NCBI RefSeq assembly: GCF_007176755.1
Contig: NZ_BJTV01000019.1
Span: 1 to 64,000 of the forward strand
Length of the DNA: 64,000 nucleotides
Source: Streptomyces sp. 1-11
Lineage (GTDB): Bacteria; Actinomycetota; Actinomycetes; Streptomycetales; Streptomycetaceae
Direction: 5' to 3'
A program made the translations under genes and the position numbers. The notes under the pieces were generated by a model. That model saw only the letters and a list, made by a program, of their open reading frames with translations. It did not search any database and was not told where the DNA came from. This document shows positions 24,741 to 33,762 of the stretch, in pieces. Position 1 is the first letter of the stretch, and every line of letters begins with the position of its first letter.

Positions 24741-25208
24741 ATGGACAGGACCGACCGCGCCGACCGGTTCATCGCGGCACCGCCGGCAGCCGTCTACGGC
24801 GCTCTCCTCGACCGGGAGTCGCTGGAGGCCTGGCTGCCGCCGGACGGCATGCGCGGACGCGTCGAGCGGTGGGACCCCCGCCCGGGTGGCGGGTTCCGGA
24901 TGGTCCTCACGTACCTGGACCCGCTCGGCGCCCCCGGCAAGACGTCCCATGGGACGGATGTCGTCGACGTCGGGTTCGCGGAGCTGGTGCCGTCGGAACG
25001 GGTGGTGCAGAGCGCGGTGTTCGTGGCCGACGACCCCTCGTACGCGGGCACCATGACGATGACCTGGCAGCTCGCCGCCGTCGGTGACGGAACCGAGGTG
25101 AGCGTGACGGCCACGGACGTGCCACCTGGCATCGACCAGGCGGCACACGAGGCCGGCATCGCGTCCTCGCTGGCCAACCTGGCCTCGTACCTCGAAGCGA
25201 GCGACTGA
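24741..25208 (+). CDS. SRPBCC (AHSA1-type) domain protein
   Basis: A 155-residue START/SRPBCC fold protein of the AHSA1 type: 'RFIAAPPAAVYGALLDRESL' at the start, 'WDPRPGGGFRMVLTYLD' and 'TDVVDVGFAELVPSERVV' in the middle, and a final amphipathic helix. These bind hydrophobic ligands or modulate stress; no specific role can be assigned. It has no ribosome site and follows a TAGACT element by seven bases, hence probably leaderless. Confidence 0.87.
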   Translation: MDRTDRADRFIAAPPAAVYGALLDRESLEAWLPPDGMRGRVERWDPRPGGGFRMVLTYLDPLGAPGKTSHGTDVVDVGFAELVPSERVVQSAVFVADDPSYAGTMTMTWQLAAVGDGTEVSVTATDVPPGIDQAAHEAGIASSLANLASYLEASD

Positions 25209-25363
25209 CCGAGGGCCGACGCGGTCCGCGCGCTGAGCACCACCGGCCGGCCACGAGGACTCCGGCGGGCGTGACCGCCGGACCGTCGGCACCTCAGACC
25301 ACCGCGAGAAAGCCGACGTTCGCCGCCTTGCGGGGGAATCCGGCCCCCGGCTAGCCTCCGCCG

Positions 25364-26290
25364 GTGCCTTCCCTCGTCCCGTCGCTGCCGCCCGGCTACC
25401 GTTGCCGACCCACGACCGCCGGTGACGTCCCGGCGATCCACGCTCTGGTCACGGACTGCGAGCGGCAGGTGTACGGGAGAGCGCGGAGCGACGTCGGAGC
25501 CATAGCCGCCGACCTCACGCGGCCGGGCCTGACACCGGAGTCGGACACCGTCCTCGTCCACGACCCGGCCGGTCGCCTCGTCGCCCGCGCCTGGGTCGAC
25601 CGGCGTTCCGCGGTGGACGTCCACCCGGAGCACCGGGGCCGGGGCCTGGGCACCGCGCTCCTCGCCTGGACACTGGAGCGGGCCCGGCAGGCCGGCACCG
25701 CCCGCGTCGTGCAGACCGTGCCGGACGCGGACACCGACGCCGTGGCACTGCTGCGCGCGCACGGCTACGAGCCACTGGTGACTGCCTGGCTGCTGGAGTT
25801 CGCCATGCCGGACGAGCCCGCGGTGCCCTGCCCGCCGGCGGGCATCACCGTACGGCCCTTCCGCCCCGGCGACGGGCCGGTCACGCACGTCCTCGTCCAG
25901 GACGCGTTCGACGAGTGGCAGGAACGGCGGCAGGCGTACGGGGAGTGGGCCGCCCACATCGTCGACCGGCCCACGTTCGCCCCTGAGCGGTCGGCCCTGG
26001 CCTTCGCCGGTGACCACCTGGTGGGAGCGGCCCTGGCGCTGGACGTGCCCGGCACGAACGAGGGCTACTTGGAACAGGTCGCCGTACGGCACGACCACCG
26101 CGGCCGCGGCATCGCCCGGCTCCTCCTGCGCCACTCCTTCCGCGCCTTCCACCGCGCAGGATCGCGCTCCTGCACCCTGTGGACCCACTCGGACACCGGC
26201 GCCCTCGACCTCTACCTGAGAGTCGGCATGACGGTCCGGCACAGCTCGACGGTCTTCCGAAGGGACCTGGAAGGCCTTGGCGGTTGCTAG
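25364..26290 (+). CDS. Tandem GNAT acetyltransferase (mycothiol-synthase-like layout)
   Basis: A 308-residue protein made of two GNAT domains. The first carries 'VDVHPEHRGRGLGTALLAWT' at about residues 85-105 and the second 'EQVAVRHDHRGRGIARLLLR' at about 235-255, so both acetyl-CoA loops look intact. The double layout resembles MshD, but the local sequence does not prove mycothiol synthesis. GTG 25364 lies six bases after TAGCCT, again suggesting leaderless expression. A strong hairpin follows the stop codon. Confidence 0.85.
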   Translation: MPSLVPSLPPGYRCRPTTAGDVPAIHALVTDCERQVYGRARSDVGAIAADLTRPGLTPESDTVLVHDPAGRLVARAWVDRRSAVDVHPEHRGRGLGTALLAWTLERARQAGTARVVQTVPDADTDAVALLRAHGYEPLVTAWLLEFAMPDEPAVPCPPAGITVRPFRPGDGPVTHVLVQDAFDEWQERRQAYGEWAAHIVDRPTFAPERSALAFAGDHLVGAALALDVPGTNEGYLEQVAVRHDHRGRGIARLLLRHSFRAFHRAGSRSCTLWTHSDTGALDLYLRVGMTVRHSSTVFRRDLEGLGGC

Positions 26291-26296
26291 GCGCCG

Positions 26297-26320
26297 TCCT
26301 CCTCCCGCCCGGGAGGAGGA
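26297..26320 (+). terminator. Strong hairpin terminator
   Basis: TCCTCCTCCC (26297-26306) and GGGAGGAGGA (26311-26320) form a perfect 10-bp stem with a four-base loop, starting seven bases after the stop codon of the tandem GNAT gene. There is no T-run. Confidence 0.75.
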
Positions 26321-26422
26321 AAGCCCCGCGGTGCGGGTCCCGGCCGTGCCCCGGCGGCCGGTTCCGTCGTTGAAGGTTGCTGGTGATGTGCACGGGATCA
26401 CGGACTGCCGCAGGGAGGCTCG

Positions 26423-27060
<638 letters not shown>

Positions 27061-27064
<4 letters not shown>

Positions 27065-27822
27065 ACGCCTACCTCACCGCCGGCCGCTACAGCCTGCTGG
27101 CCATGGCGAAGAACCGGCTGGCGGCCGTGCTGCTCGTCGTGTTCATCCCGCTGTGGATCACCGTGGCCAAGACCGTCACCACGCCCAAGACGTTCCCCTT
27201 CCGGCTGCGCACCACCGGCGCCTGGCTGCACGCCGGCGGCGACGAGATCACGATGATCAGCGGTTCGCTGAACGCCGTCTCCCTGCTGGTGGGCTTCCTG
27301 ATGTTCAGCACCGCCCGCCGCACGCGGGCCTTCGACCGCCGACTGGCCGCGGCCGGTTACCCGCGCACCGCTCTCATCGCGGCCAAACTCACCGCTCTGC
27401 TCACCGCCGCCGTCCTCGTCAGCGCCTACGCCACAGGCTGGATGCTGCTGTTCTGGTCCCCCGCCCAACCGCTGCTGCTCGGCGTCGCCGTCCTCGTCGT
27501 CGCCCTCGTGTACGGGGCCATGGGCACGTGTCTGGCGCTGTTCCTGCCCGGCGAGGTCGAAGGGCTGGTCACCATCATCATGGTCAGCATCATCGACCTC
27601 GCCCCGCAGAATCCCGTCGCCGCCACCACCGCCGACAACCCCCTGGTCGGACTGCTCCCCAGCTACGGTTCCCTCCAGACCAGCCTCGCCGCCGGCTACA
27701 CCCACCAGGTGATCCTGTCCCCGCTCACGCACAGCGCCGTGTGGCTGACCGCCCTGGCCGCCACCAGCGTGGCCGCCTTCGTCCACCGCACCCGCACGTA
27801 CGCGTCCTCCCGCTTCCGCTGA
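27061..27822 (+). CDS. ABC transporter permease (ABC-2-like)
   Basis: A 253-residue protein with about six membrane segments, the first after a short N-terminus (NRLAAVLLVVFIPLWITVAK), then a periplasmic-type loop and five more. With a separate ATPase and a permease of this size, the pair should make a homodimeric exporter. Substrate unknown. Start GTG overlaps the ATPase stop codon. A hairpin lies directly after its stop and serves the convergent gene as well. Confidence 0.87.
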
Positions 27823-27824
27823 CG

Positions 27825-27852
27825 CAGGGGCTGACCGGCCGGTGAGCCCCTG
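27825..27852. terminator. Bidirectional hairpin between convergent genes
   Basis: CAGGGGCT (27825-27832) and AGCCCCTG (27845-27852) form an 8-bp stem; inside it ACCGG and CCGGT can pair further. It lies in the 32-bp gap between the permease and the dienelactone-hydrolase-like gene. Confidence 0.65.
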
Positions 27853-27854
27853 TG

Positions 27855-28580
27855 TCACTCCGGCACGGGCAGGCACTCGGTGAGCAGGTCGATGACGTCG
27901 CGCCAGGCTCGCTGCGCGTGCCGTGGGTGGTGGCCGACGCCGGGGACCACGGGATGGTCGACCGGCGGGTGGTGGAAGGCGTGCAGGGCGCCGCCGTAGA
28001 CGACGAGGCGCCAGTCGACGCCCGCGGCCTGCATGTCGGCGGCGAACTCCTCCCGTTGCGCGGGCGCCATGATGGGGTCTTCCGATCCGACTCCGGCCCA
28101 CACGGGACAGCGGATGCGCGCCGTCTCCCCCGGCCTTCCCGCGGCCAGCCCGTTGAGCGTCGCGATCGCGCGCAGATCGGCGCCGTCGCGCCCGAGTTCC
28201 AGCCCGATGATGCCTCCGGTGCCGTAGCCGACGGCGGCGATCCGGCCGGGGTCGGTCCGCGGCTCCGCGCGCAGCACGTCCAGGGCCGCGTGTCCGAGGC
28301 CCCGCATCCGGTCGGGGTCGGCGAGCAGCGGCATGCACCGGGCCAGCATCTCTTCGGGGTCGCCCAGGTAGCGCCCGCCGTGGAGGTCGAAGGCCAGCAC
28401 CACGTACCCCAGCCCGGCCAGCGCGTCGGCCCGGTCGCGCTCGACGTCACTGAGCCCCATGCCTTCCGGTCCGAGCAGCACCGCGGGCCGGCGGCCGACG
28501 CCGGCCGGCAGCGCCAGGTGCCCGATCATCGTCAGACCGTCGGCCTGGTACTCCACCTCGCGCCTTGTCACCATCGTCAT
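27855..28580 (-). CDS. Dienelactone hydrolase family protein lacking the usual nucleophile
   Basis: A 241-residue alpha/beta hydrolase of the dienelactone hydrolase type (EVEYQADGLTMIGHLALPAG, then VLLGPEGMGLSDVERDRADA). The usual nucleophile elbow GxCxGG reads GYGTGG here, with Gly120 at the position of the catalytic Cys. The Asp (GVGSEDPIM) and His (ALHAFHHP) are present. Either the subfamily works without this residue, using another nucleophile, or the protein is not a hydrolase. ATG 28580 is the likely start; an upstream open stretch has no family likeness. Confidence 0.82.
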   Translation of the reverse strand: MTMVTRREVEYQADGLTMIGHLALPAGVGRRPAVLLGPEGMGLSDVERDRADALAGLGYVVLAFDLHGGRYLGDPEEMLARCMPLLADPDRMRGLGHAALDVLRAEPRTDPGRIAAVGYGTGGIIGLELGRDGADLRAIATLNGLAAGRPGETARIRCPVWAGVGSEDPIMAPAQREEFAADMQAAGVDWRLVVYGGALHAFHHPPVDHPVVPGVGHHPRHAQRAWRDVIDLLTECLPVPE

Positions 28581-28737
28581 GCGGTCGGACTGTAGTGATC
28601 GTCGTGCCGGGACAGGCCGGTGTTCTGCTGCCGGCAGAGCGGACCCGTGTGCCGGAACGTCCGGGCGGAGGCGTGATGTCACCCGTCCCGCAGCCTCACA
28701 GCGATGACGGTCTGAACCTCAGCTTTAGGGTTACGGT

Positions 28738-29325
28738 TCAGGGGTACCGCGGTTCCGCGCAGGTGTGGATGACGTTGAGGAGGCTTCGGCGCAGCTGCTC
28801 GGGGGTGAGCCTATGTGGGGCCGCCGCCGTGAGCTGGTTGAACAGGAGGCCGTCCAGGAGGGCCATGAAGGCGTTGGCGTCCCCCGCGGGGTCAGGTGCG
28901 CCGGCCGCGGCGAGCAGGTCCTCGGCCACGGCTCGATGGCGGCTGCCCGCGGCGTGCAGGGCCTCGCGGAGCTCGGGACGACGCGGTGCCTCCAGAGCGA
29001 GTTCGTAGCGGGCGAGCATGCGTTCGCGTCCGGCGGTGGTCCAGTGCTCCACGAGGTTCGCGGCGGCTTCGGTCATCTCGTCGACACTCGCGGGCCCGCT
29101 GAGGGTGGGGCGCTGGTCGATCTCGGTGATGTCCAGTTCGGCCAGTCGCTCCACGGCGGCGCGCAGGAGCTCCTGGCGGGTGCGGAAGTAGTACGAGCAC
29201 GAGCCCGGCGGGACGTCGGCGGCTTGGTCGACCGCGCGGTGGGTGAGTCCGCGCATGCCGGAGCGAGCCAGGGTGCTGATCGCCGCGTCGGCGAGCCGCT
29301 GCCGCCGGAGTGTGGACCGGGTCAC
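28738..29325 (-). CDS. TetR-family repressor of the adjacent monooxygenase
   Basis: A 195-residue TetR protein (HTH 'GLTHRAVDQAADVPPGSCSY' then YFRTRQELLRAAVERLAELD) with a long helical ligand domain. GTG 29325 is preceded by GGGAGGA. It is divergent from the FAD monooxygenase at 29405 and the gap between them carries two copies of a CTCTAC/GTAGAG palindrome. This is the common arrangement of a flavin monooxygenase that modifies the inducing compound. Confidence 0.88.
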   Translation of the reverse strand: MTRSTLRRQRLADAAISTLARSGMRGLTHRAVDQAADVPPGSCSYYFRTRQELLRAAVERLAELDITEIDQRPTLSGPASVDEMTEAAANLVEHWTTAGRERMLARYELALEAPRRPELREALHAAGSRHRAVAEDLLAAAGAPDPAGDANAFMALLDGLLFNQLTAAAPHRLTPEQLRRSLLNVIHTCAEPRYP

Positions 29326-29352
29326 CGGTTTCCTCCCTCGCTGAACTTCAGC

Positions 29353-29395
29353 CTCTACAAGCGTAGAGTATCTGATGTCCACTACAGATGTAGAG
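29353..29395. promoter_or_regulatory. Two TetR operators and promoter of the monooxygenase
   Basis: Operator 1 (29353-29368) is CTCTAC-AAGC-GTAGAG with perfect 6-bp arms. Operator 2 (29380-29395) is CACTAC-AGAT-GTAGAG, one mismatch. Centres are 27 bp apart. A -35 CTGAAC (29341-29346) and -10 TAGAGT (29364-29369) are 17 bp apart, so operator 1 covers the spacer and -10, and operator 2 lies just after the expected transcription start. Confidence 0.78.
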
Positions 29396-29404
29396 GGAGT
29401 GCGG

Positions 29405-30601
29405 ATGGGCAGGGCAGGACACGCCGGTGGAGCCGGGGAGCGCTCCGCGATCGTGGTCGGCGGCGGGATCGGCGGTCTGGCCGCCGGGGCGGCCCTGGCA
29501 CGCGGCGGCTGGCGAGTGCGGGTGCTGGAGCGCGCCGCCCGCTTCGGCGAGGTGGGAGCGGGGCTGTCGCTGTGGCCCAACGCCTTGCGCGCGCTGGACG
29601 CGCTGGGCGTGGGCGACCAGGTGCGCGAGCAGGCTCGGGTGGAGACCCAGGCAGGCATCCGGACCAAGTCCGGCCGTTGGCTGTCACGGACCGACACCCG
29701 TGAGCTGGCCAGGCGGTTCGGGCCGGTGGTGATGATTCACCGTGCCCGGCTGTTCGACATCCTGCGCGCGGCGCTTCCGGCGGGGGCGCTGTGCGCGGAC
29801 ACCAGGGTCGTCGGGGTCGGGCTCCGGGAGCGGTGGGTCGAGGTCGGGCACGGCGACGGCGTCTCGCGGGCCGACCTGCTGATAGGCGCCGACGGGATCG
29901 GCTCCACCGTGCGGCGGTCGCTGTGGCCGCAGGCTCCGGCGCCGAGGTACGCCGGATACACCGCATGGCGATTCGTCGTCGACACGGGTGAGCGGCTGCC
30001 GGCCGGGGGCGAGAGCTGGGGACGTGGCGAGCGCGTGGGGATCGCACCGCTCACGGACGGCCGCACCTACGTGTTCTGCGTCGCCAACGCCCCCGAAGGG
30101 CAGCGCGGCCCCGATGGTGAACTGGCCGAGCTGCGCCGGCGCTTCGGACGCTGGCACGATCCGGTCCCCCGCCTGCTGGCGGGCGTCGAGGAGTCCGCGG
30201 TGATGCGCCACGACATCTACTCCCTGCCGCCCTTGGCCAGTTTCGTCACCGGCCGCGCGGCGCTGCTCGGGGACGCCGCGCACGCCATGACCCCGAACCT
30301 GGGCCAGGGCGCCAACCAGGCGCTGGAGGACGCGGTGACGCTGGCCGCGCTCCTGGACGCGCATCCGGACGTGGAGTCCGCGCTGGCCGCCTATGACGAG
30401 TGCCGACGCCCGCGCACCCGGATGATCGCCCGTCGCTCCGAGCGGATCGGCGCCGTCGCCCAATGGCACTCCGCTCCCGCCGCCGTCCTGCGCGACCTGA
30501 TGCTCCGCATGACACCGGCCTCGGCTCTCGTCGACGCGCTCACCCCGATCCTCGACTGGCAGCCGCCCGGCCGCGACGGCCCCACCGCTCAGGCCGTCTG
30601 A
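29405..30601 (+). CDS. FAD-dependent monooxygenase
   Basis: A 398-residue group A flavoprotein monooxygenase: FAD-binding 'VVGGGIGGLAAGAALARGG' at the start, the DG motif region 'LLIGADGIGSTVRRSLWP', and the second FAD motif 'ALLGDAAHAMTPNLGQGANQ'. It should hydroxylate an aromatic or polyketide-like compound with NAD(P)H and oxygen. The start at ATG 29405 is preferred because GAGGGAG precedes it; the ATG at 29375 would place the second operator inside the gene. Controlled by the divergent TetR protein. Confidence 0.9.
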   Translation: MGRAGHAGGAGERSAIVVGGGIGGLAAGAALARGGWRVRVLERAARFGEVGAGLSLWPNALRALDALGVGDQVREQARVETQAGIRTKSGRWLSRTDTRELARRFGPVVMIHRARLFDILRAALPAGALCADTRVVGVGLRERWVEVGHGDGVSRADLLIGADGIGSTVRRSLWPQAPAPRYAGYTAWRFVVDTGERLPAGGESWGRGERVGIAPLTDGRTYVFCVANAPEGQRGPDGELAELRRRFGRWHDPVPRLLAGVEESAVMRHDIYSLPPLASFVTGRAALLGDAAHAMTPNLGQGANQALEDAVTLAALLDAHPDVESALAAYDECRRPRTRMIARRSERIGAVAQWHSAPAAVLRDLMLRMTPASALVDALTPILDWQPPGRDGPTAQAV

Positions 30602-31122
30602 GGGGGGACGCACGGCCGTGGGGTGTTAAGCCGGCCTGCCGGGCAACCAGGCTATGCGCAAGCACGATTCCACGGACCACACAGCGGGGGACGACATGCC
30701 TGTCAGGGGCCGATACGCACTCACCATCGCCGCAGCGGCGCTCACCGGCAGCTGCGTGAGCGTATGCGCCGTCCGCTGGTGGGCACGCCACGCGTCGGAG
30801 CGAGCGCGGCCCTGGCCGCCGGCCTCCCGGCAGGTGTCCGAGCCGGCGACGCCCCAGGAAACCCTGCGCGGTTACTGGGAGACCCTGCAGCCGCTGGACC
30901 TGACCTCCTAGCCCTCGAGTGGCGGGCCCCAGGCCTCCGGCGAGGCCACCGGGTCGCGCCTGAGCGGTGACGCGGGCGACGGGCGGCCCGGCCCGAGTAC
31001 GTCGTCCAGCGCCCGATTGCCGTCTCTCGACCATGCCCGGCGTCCCGGAGCCCGGAGCCGTGGGAAGACCTGTGCCCGGTGTCCCGCGCGCCGTAGTATC
31101 GGTGATCTCTGGGGAGGTGGTC
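30602..31122. other. 521 bp mostly without a gene; one doubtful small ORF
   Basis: The only frame worth noting is 30654-30911 (plus), 85 residues with an inner ATG at 30696 that gives a possible membrane segment (YALTIAAAALTGSCVSVCAV) followed by a basic, Pro-rich stretch and 'ETLRGYWETLQPLD'. It has no clear ribosome site and no family likeness, so I do not call it a gene. A GGGGAGG site at its far end belongs to the LacI-type gene. Confidence 0.3.
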
Positions 31123-32145
31123 ATGGGCAGGCGGCAGCCGGGCGCTCCGACACTCGAGGAGGTGGCCGCCCGCGCCGGGGTGGGCCGGGGCACCGTCTCC
31201 CGGGTCGTCAACAACGCGGCGGGCGTCAAGGAGTCCACGCGGCGGGCCGTTCAGCGAGCGATCGCCGAACTCGGCTACGTGCCCAACCTGGCGGCGCGTT
31301 CGCTCGCCGGGCAGCGGGCCGACGCCGTCGCGCTCGTGATGACCGAGCCCAGATGGCGGCAGTTCGCCGAGCCGTTCTTCTCCGAGATCGTCCACGCCAT
31401 CGGTGACGCGCTGGCCGGCACCGGACCGCAACTGCTTCTGACCCTGGTCCGTTCGGACGCCGAGCGGCAGCGCTTCCTCGAGTACGCCCGGGGCGGGCGG
31501 GTCGACGGCGTCCTGCTGATGTCCGTCCACGCCGACGATCCGCTGCCCGACATGCTCGCCGAGGCCCGGATGCCGACTGTGCTGATGGGACGCCGCTCGG
31601 GCGACGAGCGTGTCAGCTACGTCGACGCGGACAACGCAGGTGGCGCGCGCAGCGCGGTCGCCCACCTGTTGGCCACGGGGCGGCGGACGATCGCCACGAT
31701 CACCGGGCCGCTCGACATGTACGTCGCCCAGTGCCGGCTTCGCGGCTACCGGGAAGCCCTCTCCCTGGGCGGCCTGGACGCCCGGCCGTCCTGGGTCGAG
31801 GAGGGCGACTTCACCGAGGAGGGCGGTTGCCGGGCCATGGCCCGGCTCCTCGAACGGCATCCGGAGACCGACGGCGTCCTCGCCGCTTCGGACACCACCG
31901 CTGAAGGGGCCCTGGCGGCGCTGCGGGCGGCAGGACGCCGCGTGCCGCAGGACGTCGCCGTCGTCGGCTTCGACGACTTTCCGCTGGCCGAGCGGACCGC
32001 GCCCCGACTGACGACGGTGCGTCAGCCGCTCGGGGAGATCGGCCGGACGATGGTCCGGCTCCTCCTCCAGGAGATCGAGGAGCCGTCCGTGGCCTGGCGC
32101 CACGTCATCCTCCGGACGGAACTGGTGCTGCGCGACTCGGCTTGA
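31123..32145 (+). CDS. LacI-family repressor, CebR-like
   Basis: A 340-residue LacI-type regulator. The DNA-binding head (LEEVAARAGVGRGTVSRVVN at residues about 10-30, hinge 'YVPNLAARSLAGQRADAV') is close to that of CebR, the cellobiose-responsive repressor of cellulose genes in Streptomyces, and the remainder is a periplasmic-binding-protein-like sugar domain. Two CebR-type boxes lie between it and the GH12 cellulase gene downstream, so it likely represses that cellulase until cello-oligosaccharide binds. ATG 31123 follows GGGGAGG. The end of the gene is inside a tandem duplication (32128-32211). Confidence 0.88.
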   Translation: MGRRQPGAPTLEEVAARAGVGRGTVSRVVNNAAGVKESTRRAVQRAIAELGYVPNLAARSLAGQRADAVALVMTEPRWRQFAEPFFSEIVHAIGDALAGTGPQLLLTLVRSDAERQRFLEYARGGRVDGVLLMSVHADDPLPDMLAEARMPTVLMGRRSGDERVSYVDADNAGGARSAVAHLLATGRRTIATITGPLDMYVAQCRLRGYREALSLGGLDARPSWVEEGDFTEEGGCRAMARLLERHPETDGVLAASDTTAEGALAALRAAGRRVPQDVAVVGFDDFPLAERTAPRLTTVRQPLGEIGRTMVRLLLQEIEEPSVAWRHVILRTELVLRDSA

Positions 32146-32211
32146 GCGGCGGCGCCGACCGGCGGGCGGCTGCGCGACTCGGCTTGAGCGGCCGTGCCGG
32201 CCGGTGGGCGG
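32128..32211. repeat. 42-bp tandem duplication spanning a stop codon
   Basis: Copy 1 (32128-32169) holds the last codons and the TGA of the LacI-type gene. Copy 2 (32170-32211) begins with the same CTGCGCGACTCGGCTTGAGC and differs at about four positions near its end. The second copy therefore contains a ghost of the gene's end. Confidence 0.8.
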
Positions 32212-32257
32212 CTCCGGGGGCTCGTGTGCGCGGTGGTGCGGTATGTGCGGCGGGGTT

Positions 32258-32271
32258 CGGGAGCGCTCCCA
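32258..32271. promoter_or_regulatory. CebR-type operator, upstream box
   Basis: CGGGAGCGCTCCCA matches 13 of 14 bases of the CebR consensus TGGGAGCGCTCCCA. It lies about 110 bp upstream of the -10 element of the cellulase promoter. Confidence 0.75.
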
Positions 32272-32357
32272 GGCTAGGGGCCGCAGAGCCGCCACACCGG
32301 CCCGAATCCGCCGGCCTGCGGCTTCGACGGAGTTTCGACGGGATCCTGCACAGCGTC

Positions 32358-32386
32358 TTGTCAGGGTCACGACGCTTCTCTACAGT
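32358..32386 (+). promoter_or_regulatory. Promoter of the cellulase gene
   Basis: TTGTCA (32358-32363) and TACAGT (32381-32386) are separated by exactly 17 bp, a good housekeeping-type promoter. Transcription should begin near 32393, just before the perfect CebR box. Confidence 0.65.
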
Positions 32387-32404
32387 CCCCCGAAACGGAG
32401 GAGA

Positions 32405-32418
32405 TGGGAGCGCTCCCA
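32405..32418. promoter_or_regulatory. CebR-type operator, perfect box
   Basis: TGGGAGCGCTCCCA is the exact 14-bp CebR palindrome known from cellulose-utilisation genes. It lies about 12 bases after the expected transcription start, where bound repressor would block elongation. Its centre is 147 bp from the upstream box. Confidence 0.88.
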
Positions 32419-32486
32419 ACTCCGGCTGGGTTCCGGCGCTGCTGTGCGCTCCCGTGATGTCTCCCCACCCCTCCGAGAGGACCCCC

Positions 32487-33614
32487 ATGCGAACCTCACG
32501 GCACCCCCACCGCACCAGGACGCACGCCCTGTTAGGCGCTCTGCTCGCCTCGCTCACGACACTGGCGGCGCTGCTCGGCACCGCCCCGGCGGCCCACGCC
32601 GACACCTCGATCTGCGAAGAGTTCGGATCGACCACGATCCAGGGCCGCTACGTCGTCCAGAACAACCGCTGGGGCACCAGTCAGACCCAGTGCATCACCG
32701 CCACCGACTCGGGATTCAGGATCACCCAGGCCGACGGCTCGGTCCCGACGAACGGCGCCCCGAAGTCCTACCCGTCCGTCTTCAACGGCTGCCACTACAC
32801 CAACTGCTCGCCGGGCACCCGTCTCCCCGCGCAGCTCAGCGCCATCTCCAGCGCACCGACCGCCATCTCGTACAGCTACGTGAGCAACGCCGTGTACGAC
32901 GCCGCGTACGACATCTGGCTCGACCCCACGCCCCGCACCGACGGGGTCAACCGGACGGAGATCATGGTCTGGTTCAACAAGGTCGGTTCCATCCAGCCCG
33001 TCGGCTCGCAGGTGGGCTCGGCCACCGTGGCGGGGCGCCAGTGGCAGGTGTGGTCCGGCAACAACGGCTCCAACGACGTGCTGTCCTTCGTCGCCCCGTC
33101 GGCGATCGCGAGCTGGAACTTCGACGTGATGGACTTCGTCCGGCAGGCCGTCTCCCGCGGGCTGGCGCAGAACAACTGGTACCTGACCAGCGTGCAGGCG
33201 GGCTTCGAGCCCTGGCAGAACGGCACCGGTCTCGCGGTCACCTCGTTCTCCTCCGCGGTCAACACCGGCGGCGACCCCGGGAATCCCGGGACTCCCGCGG
33301 CCTGCACCGTGTCGTACGCGACGAACGTGTGGCAGGGCGGCTTCACCGCCGACGTCACCCTCACCAACACCGGCTCCTCCCCCGTCAACGACTGGAAGCT
33401 GGGCTTCACGCTGCCGGCGGGACAGCAGATCACCAGTGCCTGGAACGCCGGTCTGAGCCCGTCGTCCGGATCCGTCACGGCGAGCGGCGTGGCCTACAAC
33501 GCGCAGATCCCGGCCGGCGGCAAGGTCTCCTTCGGCTTCCAGGGCACCTACGGCGGCAACTTCGCCAAGCCTGCGGCCTTCAGCCTCAACGGGGCCGCCT
33601 GCGGCATCGCGTGA
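32487..33614 (+). CDS. Secreted GH12 endoglucanase with CBM2
   Basis: A 375-residue secreted cellulase. Signal peptide about 1-38 (ends AHA), GH12 catalytic domain about 40-255, Gly/Pro/Asn linker about 260-271, and a cellulose-binding CBM2 from about 273 to the end (VSYATNVWQGGFTADVTLTN; 'DWKLGFTLPAGQQI'). The catalytic pair is Glu158 (nucleophile, TEIMVWFN) and Glu241 (acid/base, GFEPWQNG). It should cut internal beta-1,4 bonds in cellulose outside the cell, like S. lividans CelB. Start ATG 32487 follows GAGAGGA. Controlled by the adjacent CebR-like repressor through the two boxes. Confidence 0.95.
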   Translation: MRTSRHPHRTRTHALLGALLASLTTLAALLGTAPAAHADTSICEEFGSTTIQGRYVVQNNRWGTSQTQCITATDSGFRITQADGSVPTNGAPKSYPSVFNGCHYTNCSPGTRLPAQLSAISSAPTAISYSYVSNAVYDAAYDIWLDPTPRTDGVNRTEIMVWFNKVGSIQPVGSQVGSATVAGRQWQVWSGNNGSNDVLSFVAPSAIASWNFDVMDFVRQAVSRGLAQNNWYLTSVQAGFEPWQNGTGLAVTSFSSAVNTGGDPGNPGTPAACTVSYATNVWQGGFTADVTLTNTGSSPVNDWKLGFTLPAGQQITSAWNAGLSPSSGSVTASGVAYNAQIPAGGKVSFGFQGTYGGNFAKPAAFSLNGAACGIA

Positions 33615-33718
33615 ACCATCCCGCGGCTGCGCGTACGGCGGGCGGGGACCTTCCGCCTGCCGTAGGGCGCACCCCGGCCCCGTCAGCCGTCTCCCGGGCT
33701 CCCGTCGGCCGGGCGCGC

Positions 33719-33745
33719 CAGGACCCGTTCCGTGAACGGGTCCTG
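33719..33745. terminator. 12-bp hairpin terminator
   Basis: CAGGACCCGTTC and GAACGGGTCCTG form a perfect 12-bp stem with a CGT loop between the convergent cellulase and lipoprotein genes, so it may stop transcription from both sides. Confidence 0.8.
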
Positions 33746-33762
33746 CGGGGAGCGAGTGTGGC

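Noticed and set aside
21527..24772. A very long open frame on the minus strand continuous with the GNAT gene
   Set aside because: It is antisense to the membrane protein and following genes; composition is Arg/Gln/Gly-rich shadow sequence, an effect of GC bias at codon position three.
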